Origin: 20-14-all-45-10 sp964435965
GTDB lineage: Bacteria; Chloroflexota; Dehalococcoidia; GIF9; AB-539-J10
Direction of reading: 5' to 3'
Length of the DNA stretch: 64,000 nt
Assembly: GCA_964435965.1 (NCBI GenBank)
Contig: CAYTBB010000001.1
Coordinates: forward strand, 7,672-71,671
Under the pieces are notes generated by a model. That model worked only from the letters and a program-made list of their open reading frames with translations, did no database searches and was not told where the DNA came from. The position numbers were made by a program, and so were the translations under genes. Numbering within the stretch: the stretch's first letter is position 1; the number at the start of each line of letters is the position of its first letter. This document shows, piece after piece, positions 42,545 through 50,620 of this stretch.

Positions 42545-43516
42545 CTAAGCCAGTATTTCCGTCAGTTTCAGTAAATTGCTATCTAGTTCCTTTCTTTTTC
42601 CCCATGTTTCGCTCAATGGGGTAAAGGCTATCTCCCCTTTTAACTCTCCAACCATGTAGCCCGTCTTGCCATTAGCCAAAGCATCGATGGCCGCTGCTCC
42701 TAGCTGACTGGCCAAAATCCTATCCCTAGCCGTTGGTGAGCCACCTCTTTGTATATGCCCCAAGACACAAACTCGGTACTCTAATCTCAACCTTTCCCAT
42801 ACCTGTTGGGCAATAGGAAATACCCCACCTGCTTCATCTCCCTCAGCAACTATTATGATGTAGGATTTTTTACCCCTCTTAAAGCTGCGCCTCATATCAA
42901 GACAAAGCTCCTCGATCTTTGTTTCTGCTTCAGGCATCAGAATGCTCTCAGCTCCACCAGCGATTCCTACATCTAAGGCGATGAACCCTCTATCTCTTCC
43001 CATAACCTCAATGAAAAAGGGGCGCTGCAGTGACCCAGCAGTGTCCCTGATCTTATCTATAGCATCTAGAGCTGTATTTATCGCCGTATCGAAACCAATA
43101 GCATAGTCAGTGCCATAGACATCGTTATCTATAGTGCCTGGAATACCGATTACTTTTATTCCTCCCACCTCAGCTAAGGCTGCTGCACCACGAAAGGTGC
43201 CGTCCCCACCTATGGTTATTAAGCCCTCAATGCCTTCCCTGTGTAAAGCTGCAATTGCCTTCTTTAGGCCTTCTGCTGTTTTCATCTCTTCACAGCGAGC
43301 AGTCTCAAGAATAGTGCCACCGCGCTGGATGATATTAGCCACTGCCCTAGAATCTAACCGCACTAAGTCGCCTTCCAACAGGCCGGCATAGCCGCGCCGA
43401 ATCCCTACTACTACCAACTTACAGCTAGCCCCGCAACGGACGACTGCCCTGATACAAGCATTCATCCCAGGAGCATCACCACCACTGGTTAAGACACCGA
43501 TCTTGCTCAATTCCAT
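42545..43516 (-). CDS. pfkA: 6-phosphofructokinase, ATP-dependent type
   Basis: 323 residues. LTSGGDAPGMNACIRAVVR at the N-terminus; GGDGTFRGA and PGTIDNDVYGTDYAIGFDTA carry glycines at the two positions (GGDG, PGTIDND) where PPi-dependent enzymes have Asp and Lys, so ATP use is predicted. EVMGRDRGFIA and LGHIQRGGSPTARDR complete the family pattern. It is the first gene of a two-gene unit with the aldolase. Confidence 0.94.
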   Translation of the reverse strand: MELSKIGVLTSGGDAPGMNACIRAVVRCGASCKLVVVGIRRGYAGLLEGDLVRLDSRAVANIIQRGGTILETARCEEMKTAEGLKKAIAALHREGIEGLITIGGDGTFRGAAALAEVGGIKVIGIPGTIDNDVYGTDYAIGFDTAINTALDAIDKIRDTAGSLQRPFFIEVMGRDRGFIALDVGIAGGAESILMPEAETKIEELCLDMRRSFKRGKKSYIIIVAEGDEAGGVFPIAQQVWERLRLEYRVCVLGHIQRGGSPTARDRILASQLGAAAIDALANGKTGYMVGELKGEIAFTPLSETWGKRKELDSNLLKLTEILA

Positions 43517-43562
43517 TTGGTTATCCTCTATTGTTACCCAGCGCCCTACTGGTCACCTAGCA

Positions 43563-43571
43563 ATTATAACA
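43563..43571 (-). promoter_or_regulatory. Extended -10 promoter of pfkA
   Basis: On the minus strand TGTTATAAT, a perfect -10 hexamer with upstream TG, about 47 bases before the pfkA ATG. The divergent otsA has TATGAT (43615-43620) eight bases before its ATG. Confidence 0.45.
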
Positions 43572-43628
43572 TATCCAATAGCTAGTTTGGCTGAGTAGCT
43601 CAATTATAGTAAAATATGATTAAAGTCA

Positions 43629-45104
43629 ATGAAGCTGATATGGAGCAAGGAAAGTCTATGCAATCTTATAAAGGAGAAATTCTCTGACTATCACCTCATA
43701 GTCGTCTCTAATCGTGAGCCATATATTCATAATTATGTCGGTGGTAAGATTAAATGTGAAGTTGCGGTTGGAGGTGTAACCACAGCATTAGATTCCGTAA
43801 TGTGTGCTACAGGCGGCCTTTGGATTGCGTGTGGGAGTAGTAAGGCTGATAGGAAGACAGTAGACTTAAATAATAAGGTAATGGTCCCCCCTGAAGAGCC
43901 ACTTTATACTCTGAAGCGAGTGTGGCTGACTAAGAAGGAGATAAATGGCTACTATTCCGGCTTCTCAAATCAGGCACTTTGGCCTCTGTGCCATTCTACT
44001 TATGTTCAGCCTATGTTTGATGAATGGCAATGGAACACTTATAAGAGGGTAAATAGTATCTTTGCCCAAAGTGTGCTGGAGGAAATAGGAAACAGAAAGG
44101 CCTTGGTTTTCATCCAGGATTATCATTTTGCTCTACTACCGAAGTTGATAAAAGAAGCTAGGGCGGAGACTACAGTAGCACAGTTTTGGCATATTCCTTG
44201 GCCTAGACAGCAAGTTTTTAGTACCTGCCCCTGGCAGGGGGAAATATTGGATGGCCTTTTGGGGAATGACCTTTTAGGCTTTCACACAGTACGCCACTGC
44301 CGTAACTTTCTTACCACAGTAAACAGAGTCACCAAGGCCAGGGTTAACTATGACAAGGCAGAGGTGATCTTGGATGAAAAGGGAATGCTGGTACGTCACT
44401 TCCCTATAAGTGTAGATTTTGAACAACTCTCCCAAGATGCCCAGAAGGGTAAAGTTAAACGAGAAATAAAACGGTTGAAGCATAACCTAGCATTGGAAGG
44501 AAAATCTATAGCCATTAGTATAGACAGGCTGGATTATACTAAAGGAATTCCTCAAAGGCTGATGGCTATAGAGCGCTTTCTAGACAACTGGCCAGAGTAT
44601 AAGGGGAAAGCGGTCTTTATAGAAGCGCAGGTGCCCAGCCGTACCCAAATCTCAAGTTATAGAAAACTAGGAGAAGATGTAGATGCACTGGTGACAAAGA
44701 TAAACCAGAAACATGCTTTGGGGGCTTGGAAGCCCATAATCACTCTACCTGGACCTTCGCCCCCTAATAAATTGGCAGCTCTAAGATGCATAGCGGATTT
44801 ATGCATAGTGAGTTCGCTGCATGATGGAATGAATCTGGTGGCCAAGGAATTCGTTGCCAGCCAGAGTGATAACGATGGCATTTTAATATTAAGCTCATCC
44901 ACTGGAGCTGCCAGAGAGCTTGACGATGCTTTATTAATAAATCCTCTTGCCATTGACCAATTTGCTGCCTCAATTAAGGAAGCTCTGGATATGCCTAAAT
45001 CAGAAAGGCGCAAACGGATGAGAAGGAAAAGAAGCATAGTTAAGAAGAGCAATATCTATAGATGGGCAGCCGATATTTTCTCGGAATTAGCAAAATTGTC
45101 GTAG
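43629..45104 (+). CDS. otsA: Trehalose-6-phosphate synthase (GT20 family)
   Basis: 491 residues, family GT20. VVSNREPYIHNYVGGKI is the N-terminal substrate loop; QDYHFALLPKLI, FWHIPWPRQQVFSTCPW, GNDLLGFHTVRHCRNF, ISIDRLDYTKGIPQRLMAIE and the C-terminal SLHDGMNLVAKEFVASQ are the nucleotide-sugar and phosphate-site blocks. FWHIPWP differs from the FLHIPFP of E. coli OtsA, so this belongs to a distinct clade. The adjacent otsB supports trehalose 6-phosphate as product. Trehalose would serve as compatible solute (inference). Confidence 0.9.
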   Translation: MKLIWSKESLCNLIKEKFSDYHLIVVSNREPYIHNYVGGKIKCEVAVGGVTTALDSVMCATGGLWIACGSSKADRKTVDLNNKVMVPPEEPLYTLKRVWLTKKEINGYYSGFSNQALWPLCHSTYVQPMFDEWQWNTYKRVNSIFAQSVLEEIGNRKALVFIQDYHFALLPKLIKEARAETTVAQFWHIPWPRQQVFSTCPWQGEILDGLLGNDLLGFHTVRHCRNFLTTVNRVTKARVNYDKAEVILDEKGMLVRHFPISVDFEQLSQDAQKGKVKREIKRLKHNLALEGKSIAISIDRLDYTKGIPQRLMAIERFLDNWPEYKGKAVFIEAQVPSRTQISSYRKLGEDVDALVTKINQKHALGAWKPIITLPGPSPPNKLAALRCIADLCIVSSLHDGMNLVAKEFVASQSDNDGILILSSSTGAARELDDALLINPLAIDQFAASIKEALDMPKSERRKRMRRKRSIVKKSNIYRWAADIFSELAKLS

Positions 45105-45117
45105 CTACAAACATGGC

Positions 45118-45918
45118 ATGAAACATCTCCTCTCTTACTGGAATGTTGTTGCTGTCAGGATCAGGGAAGCAACGCACATACTACTGCTGATTGATTATGA
45201 TGGTACCTTAACCCCCATCGTAGAAAGGCCCGAATTAGCCCACTTATCACCAGAGATGAAAGAGTGCCTGCAAGGTCTGGCTAACAATCCCCGCCTGACT
45301 TTAGGAATTATAAGTGGCAGAACCATAGGGGATCTGCAACAAAGAGTAGGTATCAAGGACATTGTCTATGCTGCGAACCATGGTTTGGAGATAGAAGGAC
45401 CAAGTATTAGTTTTGTTAATACGGCCGCTAAGCAGGCAATCCCTTTGCTACGTTCTTTATGTCAAGATATTAGTAAAGCTATAGCGGGCATTAAAGGAGC
45501 TAGAATAGATAATAAAGAGCTAACATTAAGCCTGCACTATCGACTGGTAGATGAATCACAGCTAGATGAATTGAACAAGATTTTCACTGAAATCGTTAAA
45601 CCTTCTCTTGCTTCAGGTCAGATAAGAATCACTCCAAGCAAAAAGGCATACGATATAAGGCCAGCAGCAGATTGGGATAAAGGTAAAGCAATAGAGTTCA
45701 TCGCTCAAAAACTTACTGGTGAGGATAAACCGTTGATGCTATTCCTTGGCGATGATGTAACCGATTACGATGGCTTTCGCACGGTAGATATGAATGGCGG
45801 GATTTCCATTTTCGTAGGCGAAGAGACTACTAAGCCTCCAGCCCGGTATTTCCTGTATTCACCGAAAGAAGTATATCAATTCCTTGGGATGCTAGGAGAG
45901 GTCTTTAGCTCTCAATGA
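45118..45918 (+). CDS. otsB: Trehalose-6-phosphate phosphatase
   Basis: HAD-superfamily phosphatase, 266 residues. Motif I DYDGTLTPIV holds the nucleophile aspartate, motif II ISGRT, and motif IV GDDVTDYDGFRTV; the lysine motif is in DWDKGKAIEFIA. It dephosphorylates the OtsA product to trehalose. It starts 13 bases after otsA, and its 3' end overlaps the convergent hisB by 14 bases. Confidence 0.92.
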   Translation: MKHLLSYWNVVAVRIREATHILLLIDYDGTLTPIVERPELAHLSPEMKECLQGLANNPRLTLGIISGRTIGDLQQRVGIKDIVYAANHGLEIEGPSISFVNTAAKQAIPLLRSLCQDISKAIAGIKGARIDNKELTLSLHYRLVDESQLDELNKIFTEIVKPSLASGQIRITPSKKAYDIRPAADWDKGKAIEFIAQKLTGEDKPLMLFLGDDVTDYDGFRTVDMNGGISIFVGEETTKPPARYFLYSPKEVYQFLGMLGEVFSSQ

Positions 45919-46495
45919 CCTCCTTCGTACTAGGCACTCTGCCCAGAATTCGCTCATCAATGCGGGTGGCTGAATCCAGGGCTCGGCCTAAGGCTTTAAA
46001 TAAAGCTTCAGCCTTGTGATGGTCGTTGACGCCAGTGAGCACTTTGGCATGAAGGTTAATTTTGGCTTCGGAAGCGAAGGAAACTAAAAAATGGCGGACT
46101 AAATCAGCTTCCAAATCACCTATGCTAGCTTCGCTGAAGGATGCTTCTATCACACTGTAGGCTCTTCCCCCTATATCCACTGCTACTGCTGCCAGAGCTT
46201 CATCCATGGGCACGGTAGCATGTGCCATTCGGGTAATGCCTCGCTTTTCTCCTATTGCTTGATTCAAGGCTTTACCCAGAGCAATAGCTACATCCTCGAC
46301 TACATGGTGCTGGTCGGCACTTGTGCCTGAGAGTTTTATGTCAAATACTCCATGCTGAGCTAGTTGAGTGAGAAGATGGTCAAACATCCTTACGCCCGTA
46401 GTTATCTCGAATTGCCCGCTGCCATCAATATTCAGCTCCACCCTGACGTTTGTTTCTGCAGTTTCACGAGTTACTACTGCTTTCCTTTCAGCCAT
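45905..46495 (-). CDS. hisB: Imidazoleglycerol-phosphate dehydratase
   Basis: Seventh step of histidine synthesis. 196 residues, the stand-alone dehydratase. RETAETNVRVELNIDGSG, the metal-binding FDHLLTQLAQHGVFD, DQHHVVEDVAIALG and the C-terminal NDHHKAEALFKALGRAL are diagnostic. It is the last his gene on this strand; hisH, hisA, hisF and hisI are not here. Confidence 0.95.
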   Translation of the reverse strand: MAERKAVVTRETAETNVRVELNIDGSGQFEITTGVRMFDHLLTQLAQHGVFDIKLSGTSADQHHVVEDVAIALGKALNQAIGEKRGITRMAHATVPMDEALAAVAVDIGGRAYSVIEASFSEASIGDLEADLVRHFLVSFASEAKINLHAKVLTGVNDHHKAEALFKALGRALDSATRIDERILGRVPSTKEVIES

Positions 46496-46498
46496 TTT

Positions 46499-47677
46499 TT
46501 AAACTCCTTTTGATTTTATTTCCTTTAATGCCCCAATTAAGGCATCGGTGTCCTCAGGTTTACCCACGCTTATTCGCAGGTAATTTCTTAATCGTGGGCT
46601 ATCAAAATAGCGGATAAAGATGCCTCTTTTTTGCAGCAAACGCCAAATCTCTTTAGCCGGAGATTCTTCGCCGAGCTTGCCCTGAGTGAGATTCCTCGGT
46701 CGCTGTCCCTTCGCTTTGCCCAGGGCTTCGGCTAACCCCACGGAATGACAGTGTAAGGAGCAGAGGATAAAATTAGCACTGGAAGGATAGGGTTTTAGCC
46801 ATTCTAGCTCTTTTAATTTGCCAAATAATCGCTCCCGCTCAGCAACTATTTTTGCTACATTGCCACGAAGATACTCTATATCTGACAAAGAAGCTAAGGC
46901 GGCTGCCTGTGCTGCGACATTAACATTATATGGTTGCTTAATCTTCATAAGGTAGCTGGCGATTTCAGTAGGGAAGATGCCATAGCCTATTCGTAAACCG
47001 GCTAGCCCAGCCCATTTGCTGAATGTACGCAGCACTATCAAGTTGGAGTAGTTGGGCACTAAATTAGCCACAGTGACGTTGCTAAACTCAAAGTAAGCTT
47101 CATCCACCATCACAATTTTCCCGGTGTTGACAAGTTCCATTATCTCCTGCCCAGTAATAATGTTGCCCGCAGGATTATTAGGTGAAGCAACAGAGATGAC
47201 CTTGGTCTTTTTATCCAATACGCTCTTAATGCCAGCTAAATCGATAGCAAAATCTCCATCTCTAGGTACATCAACTACCTTGCCACCGCATACCTCAGTA
47301 CTAAAGGGATACATACCAAATGTTGGTGGACAATTGACAACCTTGTCACCAGGTTTAAGGAAAAGCCTCAGAACAAGATCAATTATTTCATCACTGCCGC
47401 TGCCGCAAACAATGTGCTCACGATTTAAGCCGGTATATTTCTCTAAGGCTTGTCTAAGCCTTCTTTGTTCCGGGTCGGGGTAGATATAATAGTAAGGGTA
47501 GTTAGCTAAAGCTTGATAGACTCTGGGGGAGCACCCGTAAGGGTTCTCATTGCCATCGAGTTTAATTATCCTTTCTACAGATAATTCAGCCCGCTGGCTC
47601 AAAATATCCATTGGCTCAATAGGGGTATAGCTTTTCATAGTTATCAATTCAGGCCTGATTAGTTCTTTCATAGCCAT
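46499..47677 (-). CDS. hisC: Histidinol-phosphate aminotransferase with a repeat-encoded insertion
   Basis: PLP enzyme, fold type I, about 392 residues from the ATG at 47677; a TTG lies 5 codons earlier and an ATG two codons later, so the exact start is open. LDGNENPYGCSPRV, VCGSGSDEIIDLVLRLFL, SPNNPAGNII, the PLP lysine in RTFSKWAGLAGLRIGYG and YLRISVGKPEDTDALI are typical. A stretch near the C-terminus (KAKGQRPRNLTQGKLGEESP) is encoded by a repeat at 46685-46726, in frame. The same enzyme may serve other aromatic keto acids. Confidence 0.93.
   Translation of the reverse strand: MAMKELIRPELITMKSYTPIEPMDILSQRAELSVERIIKLDGNENPYGCSPRVYQALANYPYYYIYPDPEQRRLRQALEKYTGLNREHIVCGSGSDEIIDLVLRLFLKPGDKVVNCPPTFGMYPFSTEVCGGKVVDVPRDGDFAIDLAGIKSVLDKKTKVISVASPNNPAGNIITGQEIMELVNTGKIVMVDEAYFEFSNVTVANLVPNYSNLIVLRTFSKWAGLAGLRIGYGIFPTEIASYLMKIKQPYNVNVAAQAAALASLSDIEYLRGNVAKIVAERERLFGKLKELEWLKPYPSSANFILCSLHCHSVGLAEALGKAKGQRPRNLTQGKLGEESPAKEIWRLLQKRGIFIRYFDSPRLRNYLRISVGKPEDTDALIGALKEIKSKGV
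46685..46726. repeat. Family C-like repeat inserted in hisC
   Basis: GAGTGAGATTCCTCGGTCGC, then TGTCCCTTCGCTTTGCCCAGGG. It has the GATTCCTCGGTCGC...CTTCGCTxxxCCAGGG pattern of intergenic family C and is translated within HisC. Confidence 0.65.
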
Positions 47678-47696
47678 CTCAACTAAAACCAAATGT

Positions 47697-47775
47697 TAAA
47701 AATGAAAAAATCAAAATGACAACTCAAAATGTAACTTTTTTATTTTTGCTTTGCATTTTTGCCTTTTGCATTTTA
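47697..47775. repeat. A/T-rich low-complexity spacer between hisC and hisD
   Basis: Repeated short words AAAATGAAAAAATCAAAATG and, further on, TTTTTGCTTTGCATTTTTGC and CTTTTGCATTTTAATC, partly complementary to each other. A similar spacer lies at 28152-28200. No gene. Confidence 0.45.
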
Positions 47776-47780
47776 ATCTT

Positions 47781-49103
47781 TTATTTGGCTCTCATCCTTT
47801 TTTCTATCGCTTGAGCGTGCGCATCCAGCCCTTCAGCTTTAGCCATTACCATGGCTGCTTGGCTTAGTTCTCTCATAGCCGCCTTGTCTAAGGCGATGAC
47901 ATTGGTAACCTTTAGAAAGTCCTCAACACCTAAAGGGGAGCTAAAGCGAGCACTGCCTTGGGTAGGCAATACATGTGATGGACCAGCAATATAATCCCCT
48001 AAAACCACTGGTGAATCTTCTCCAATAAAAATACAGCCCGCATTATGAATCTTGGGCATTATGGAGGAGGCATCAGATACCATGAGAGAAAGATGCTCTG
48101 GAGCATAAAGGTTGACCAGTTCGATAGCCTCATCAAAGTTATTGACCAATATAATCATTCCTCTATCAATAGCCTGGGTAGTGATAGAGCGGCGTTTCAG
48201 CTTCCCTAATTGCGCTACCACCTCTCTATCAACTTGATTAGCCAGACCAGATGAAGTAGTAATCAAAATCGTCTGCGCTAAAGGGTCATGCTCAGCTTGA
48301 GCTAGAAGGTCAGCGGCGCAAAGTGAAGGGTTAGCTGTCTCATCAGCCACAATCACTATCTCGCTTGGTCCTTGAAGTCCATCAATAGCTACGTTGCCAT
48401 AGACCATCTTCTTAGCCAAGGTCACAAAGATATTGCCAGGGCCACAGATTTTGTCCACTTTGGGTATTGACTCAGTCCCGAAAGCTAAGGCAGCGATAGC
48501 TTGAGCCCCGCCAACTTTGAAAATACGATCGACCTTTGCAAGATCAGCAGCTACTAGAGTAGGTGACGGGATGCTGCCATTTTTACCAGGTGGCGAAGCC
48601 ACGATAATCTCCCTGACCCCAGCTATCTTAGCTGGCATGGCTGTCATTAGCACCGTAGATGGATAGGTAGCAGTACCACCGGGAATATATAAACCCACTC
48701 TATCTAGCGGCTGGACTTGCCTGGCTAAATATTGATTAACAAATATAGTGCCACTCTTACAGGCACAAGCAAGATGGAAATCTCGTATTCTCTTAGCTGC
48801 TAATTCGAGTGCTGAGACAAGTTCCTTGCCTACCATATCGTAAGCTGCTGAAATTTCTTGCTTGCCTACCCCTAAGGAATCAAGTTCGACAGCATCTAAC
48901 TTTTTAGCGTAATGGAAAAGAGCTTCATCGCCTTTATCACGAACGTCGCCAATGATACGTTCCACTACTTCTTTGGGGGAAAGCTCTTCTCCAAAGACGT
49001 GCTTTATTTGTGTTGCCACTTGTGGCGAGACAATGAAAGATTCCAGGAAAGTTTTTCTGGTCAGCAATTGTCTTGCCTTATTAAATCCTTTGACTCTTAT
49101 CAT
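47781..49103 (-). CDS. hisD: Histidinol dehydrogenase
   Basis: Last two oxidations of histidine synthesis, zinc and NAD dependent. 440 residues. PLDRVGLYIPGGTATYPSTVLM, VGGAQAIAALAFGTESIPKVD, GPGNIFVTLAKK, GPSEIVIVADETANP and AQAEHDPLAQ are the known blocks; ITALDR-like variants are absent. It lies between the double hisG and hisC. Confidence 0.95.
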   Translation of the reverse strand: MIRVKGFNKARQLLTRKTFLESFIVSPQVATQIKHVFGEELSPKEVVERIIGDVRDKGDEALFHYAKKLDAVELDSLGVGKQEISAAYDMVGKELVSALELAAKRIRDFHLACACKSGTIFVNQYLARQVQPLDRVGLYIPGGTATYPSTVLMTAMPAKIAGVREIIVASPPGKNGSIPSPTLVAADLAKVDRIFKVGGAQAIAALAFGTESIPKVDKICGPGNIFVTLAKKMVYGNVAIDGLQGPSEIVIVADETANPSLCAADLLAQAEHDPLAQTILITTSSGLANQVDREVVAQLGKLKRRSITTQAIDRGMIILVNNFDEAIELVNLYAPEHLSLMVSDASSIMPKIHNAGCIFIGEDSPVVLGDYIAGPSHVLPTQGSARFSSPLGVEDFLKVTNVIALDKAAMRELSQAAMVMAKAEGLDAHAQAIEKRMRAK

Positions 49104-49114
49104 GATAATCTTTT

Positions 49115-49170
49115 CACCCTCACCTTAATCCTCCCCCGTCAAGGGAGAGGAGAATTGGCTCGCAATGACA
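49115..49170. repeat. Family B plus family A repeat between hisD and hisG
   Basis: CACCCTCACCTTAATCCTCC, CCGTCAAGGGAGAGG, then GGCTCGCAATGACA, the end of a family A unit. Two families joined in one spacer. Confidence 0.65.
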
Positions 49171-49184
49171 AAAGGGAGAGTTAA

Positions 49185-50612
49185 TCATGAGAGCCCTCTG
49201 CGTAATGTTTGAATAAGAAATTCAATCTTCTCCTTTTTACCAGGGAAGTCAAGGCTGCCTTTGTTTCCGATTAGACAAGCAGTGGATTTGAAAAGCACAT
49301 CGATAACTTTTAAGTCATGTTGCGCCAGTGTTTTCCCAGTTTGGGTATTGTCAATGAGCAAATCGGCATCCTCGGGCAGGAAAACTTCACTCGCTCCCCA
49401 AGTTGGGATTACCTTGCACGGGTTGATATAGTTATCTCGAAGATACTTATCAGCGATGTTTACGTATTCTGAAGCTACTCTTAATAGAGTAAGTTTACCA
49501 CTTTGAATAAGCGATCTTAAGTCAGCAACGTCGGTTATAGGCATATCTTGACTCACTGCAGCCACAATTTTAACCATACCAAAGCCCAGATCAAGCAACT
49601 CCTTCACTGGGCTTGAGGGGAAACGATAGAGGTGTTCCAGCAACCAATCCTTACCGGTTATGGCTAAATCAAAATTGCCATTAGCCACTTGAAGAGGCAT
49701 ATCCTGAGGTCTGATTACCTTAATGCCAAGCCAATCTAAATCGGAGGAGGGGCGACGGTTCAATACTTCCTCTGTATACCCCTGAATGTTAAGCCCACTT
49801 CGCTTCAAAAACTGCGCCGTAGGTGGTTGCTGATGTCCATCAGGCAAAGCTAGCTTTATTTCCTTCGCTTGCCAATGAGATTGCTTCGTCGCTTCACTCC
49901 TCGCAATGACCGTACTAGGGCTTGTAACAACATTATTTCGGCTTGCAATAACATTGCTGAAACAATTCAATATCTGGCTCAGATCTTTATTCTCCAAGCT
50001 TTCTCGGTTAGCGATTAGAAAGGCTGTGACCGGGAGTAACTTTATTAGGGGAACCAAACTTTGCTCCTTTATCTCATTTTCATTCCTTGCCCACAGTATT
50101 GCCAGATCAGCACTATCTGGGGGATAAATTTCAGCAGCTCCCCACACCGGGAAAATCTTAAAGGCCTTCATCCTGAGATTTAAGGCAAAAACTTGAGCTA
50201 AATTAGGGTACTCGCTTACTATGCGCCAGTTATCCCGCTTGGCTAACAATCCGTCAAGATTGGATATCCCTGCTTGGTAGCTGGCCACCGCATATACACC
50301 ACCCTCACCGTAATTTAGACTTGATATTTTTACTAAGGCGCTCGCTGGATACCTCGCCAAAAGTTCCTCAACCCAATCCAAGCCACATATTCCCAGGTCA
50401 TAATTGCCTATGGCTACTTGCATGGGAATATCTTTCTCCTGAAATACCTTGGCCGAAAGCCAAGAGAACCTTCTCGATTGAAGGCGATATCGCCTCGTCT
50501 TATTGCTGTAGCCTTTAATGCCCACCCCTGCCCCTTTAAGCAAGTTAGCCGTAGTCAGTAAGAACCTACCTTTAGGCAAGGCGAGTTTGATATGGCACGG
50601 TTGGTATTCCAC
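49185..50612 (-). CDS. hisG: Tandem HisG-HisG fusion (ATP phosphoribosyltransferase)
   Basis: 475 residues, more than twice a short-form HisG. The N-half (1-225) has LALPKGRFLLTTANLLKGAG and VAIGNYDLGICGLDWVEELL; the C-half (about 250-475) has LALPDGHQQPPTAQFLKRSG, VANGNFDLAITGKDWLLEHL and the PRPP-site DNTQTGKTLAQHDLKVID. The N-half lacks TGxTL (LAILWARNENEIKEQ instead) and has CGLD for TGKD, so only the C-half looks able to bind PRPP. The linker SPSTVIARSEATKQSHW comes from a family A repeat. GTG start. hisZ is upstream, as expected for short-form HisG. First step of histidine synthesis. Confidence 0.88.
   Translation of the reverse strand: MEYQPCHIKLALPKGRFLLTTANLLKGAGVGIKGYSNKTRRYRLQSRRFSWLSAKVFQEKDIPMQVAIGNYDLGICGLDWVEELLARYPASALVKISSLNYGEGGVYAVASYQAGISNLDGLLAKRDNWRIVSEYPNLAQVFALNLRMKAFKIFPVWGAAEIYPPDSADLAILWARNENEIKEQSLVPLIKLLPVTAFLIANRESLENKDLSQILNCFSNVIASRNNVVTSPSTVIARSEATKQSHWQAKEIKLALPDGHQQPPTAQFLKRSGLNIQGYTEEVLNRRPSSDLDWLGIKVIRPQDMPLQVANGNFDLAITGKDWLLEHLYRFPSSPVKELLDLGFGMVKIVAAVSQDMPITDVADLRSLIQSGKLTLLRVASEYVNIADKYLRDNYINPCKVIPTWGASEVFLPEDADLLIDNTQTGKTLAQHDLKVIDVLFKSTACLIGNKGSLDFPGKKEKIEFLIQTLRRGLS
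49877..49910. repeat. Family A repeat in the HisG-HisG linker
   Basis: GAGATTGCTTCGTCGCTTCA followed by CTCCTCGCAATGAC. It is near-identical in pattern to the copy in leuC and is translated as the inter-domain linker VIARSEATKQS. Confidence 0.8.
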
Positions 50613-50620
50613 AGATGATT

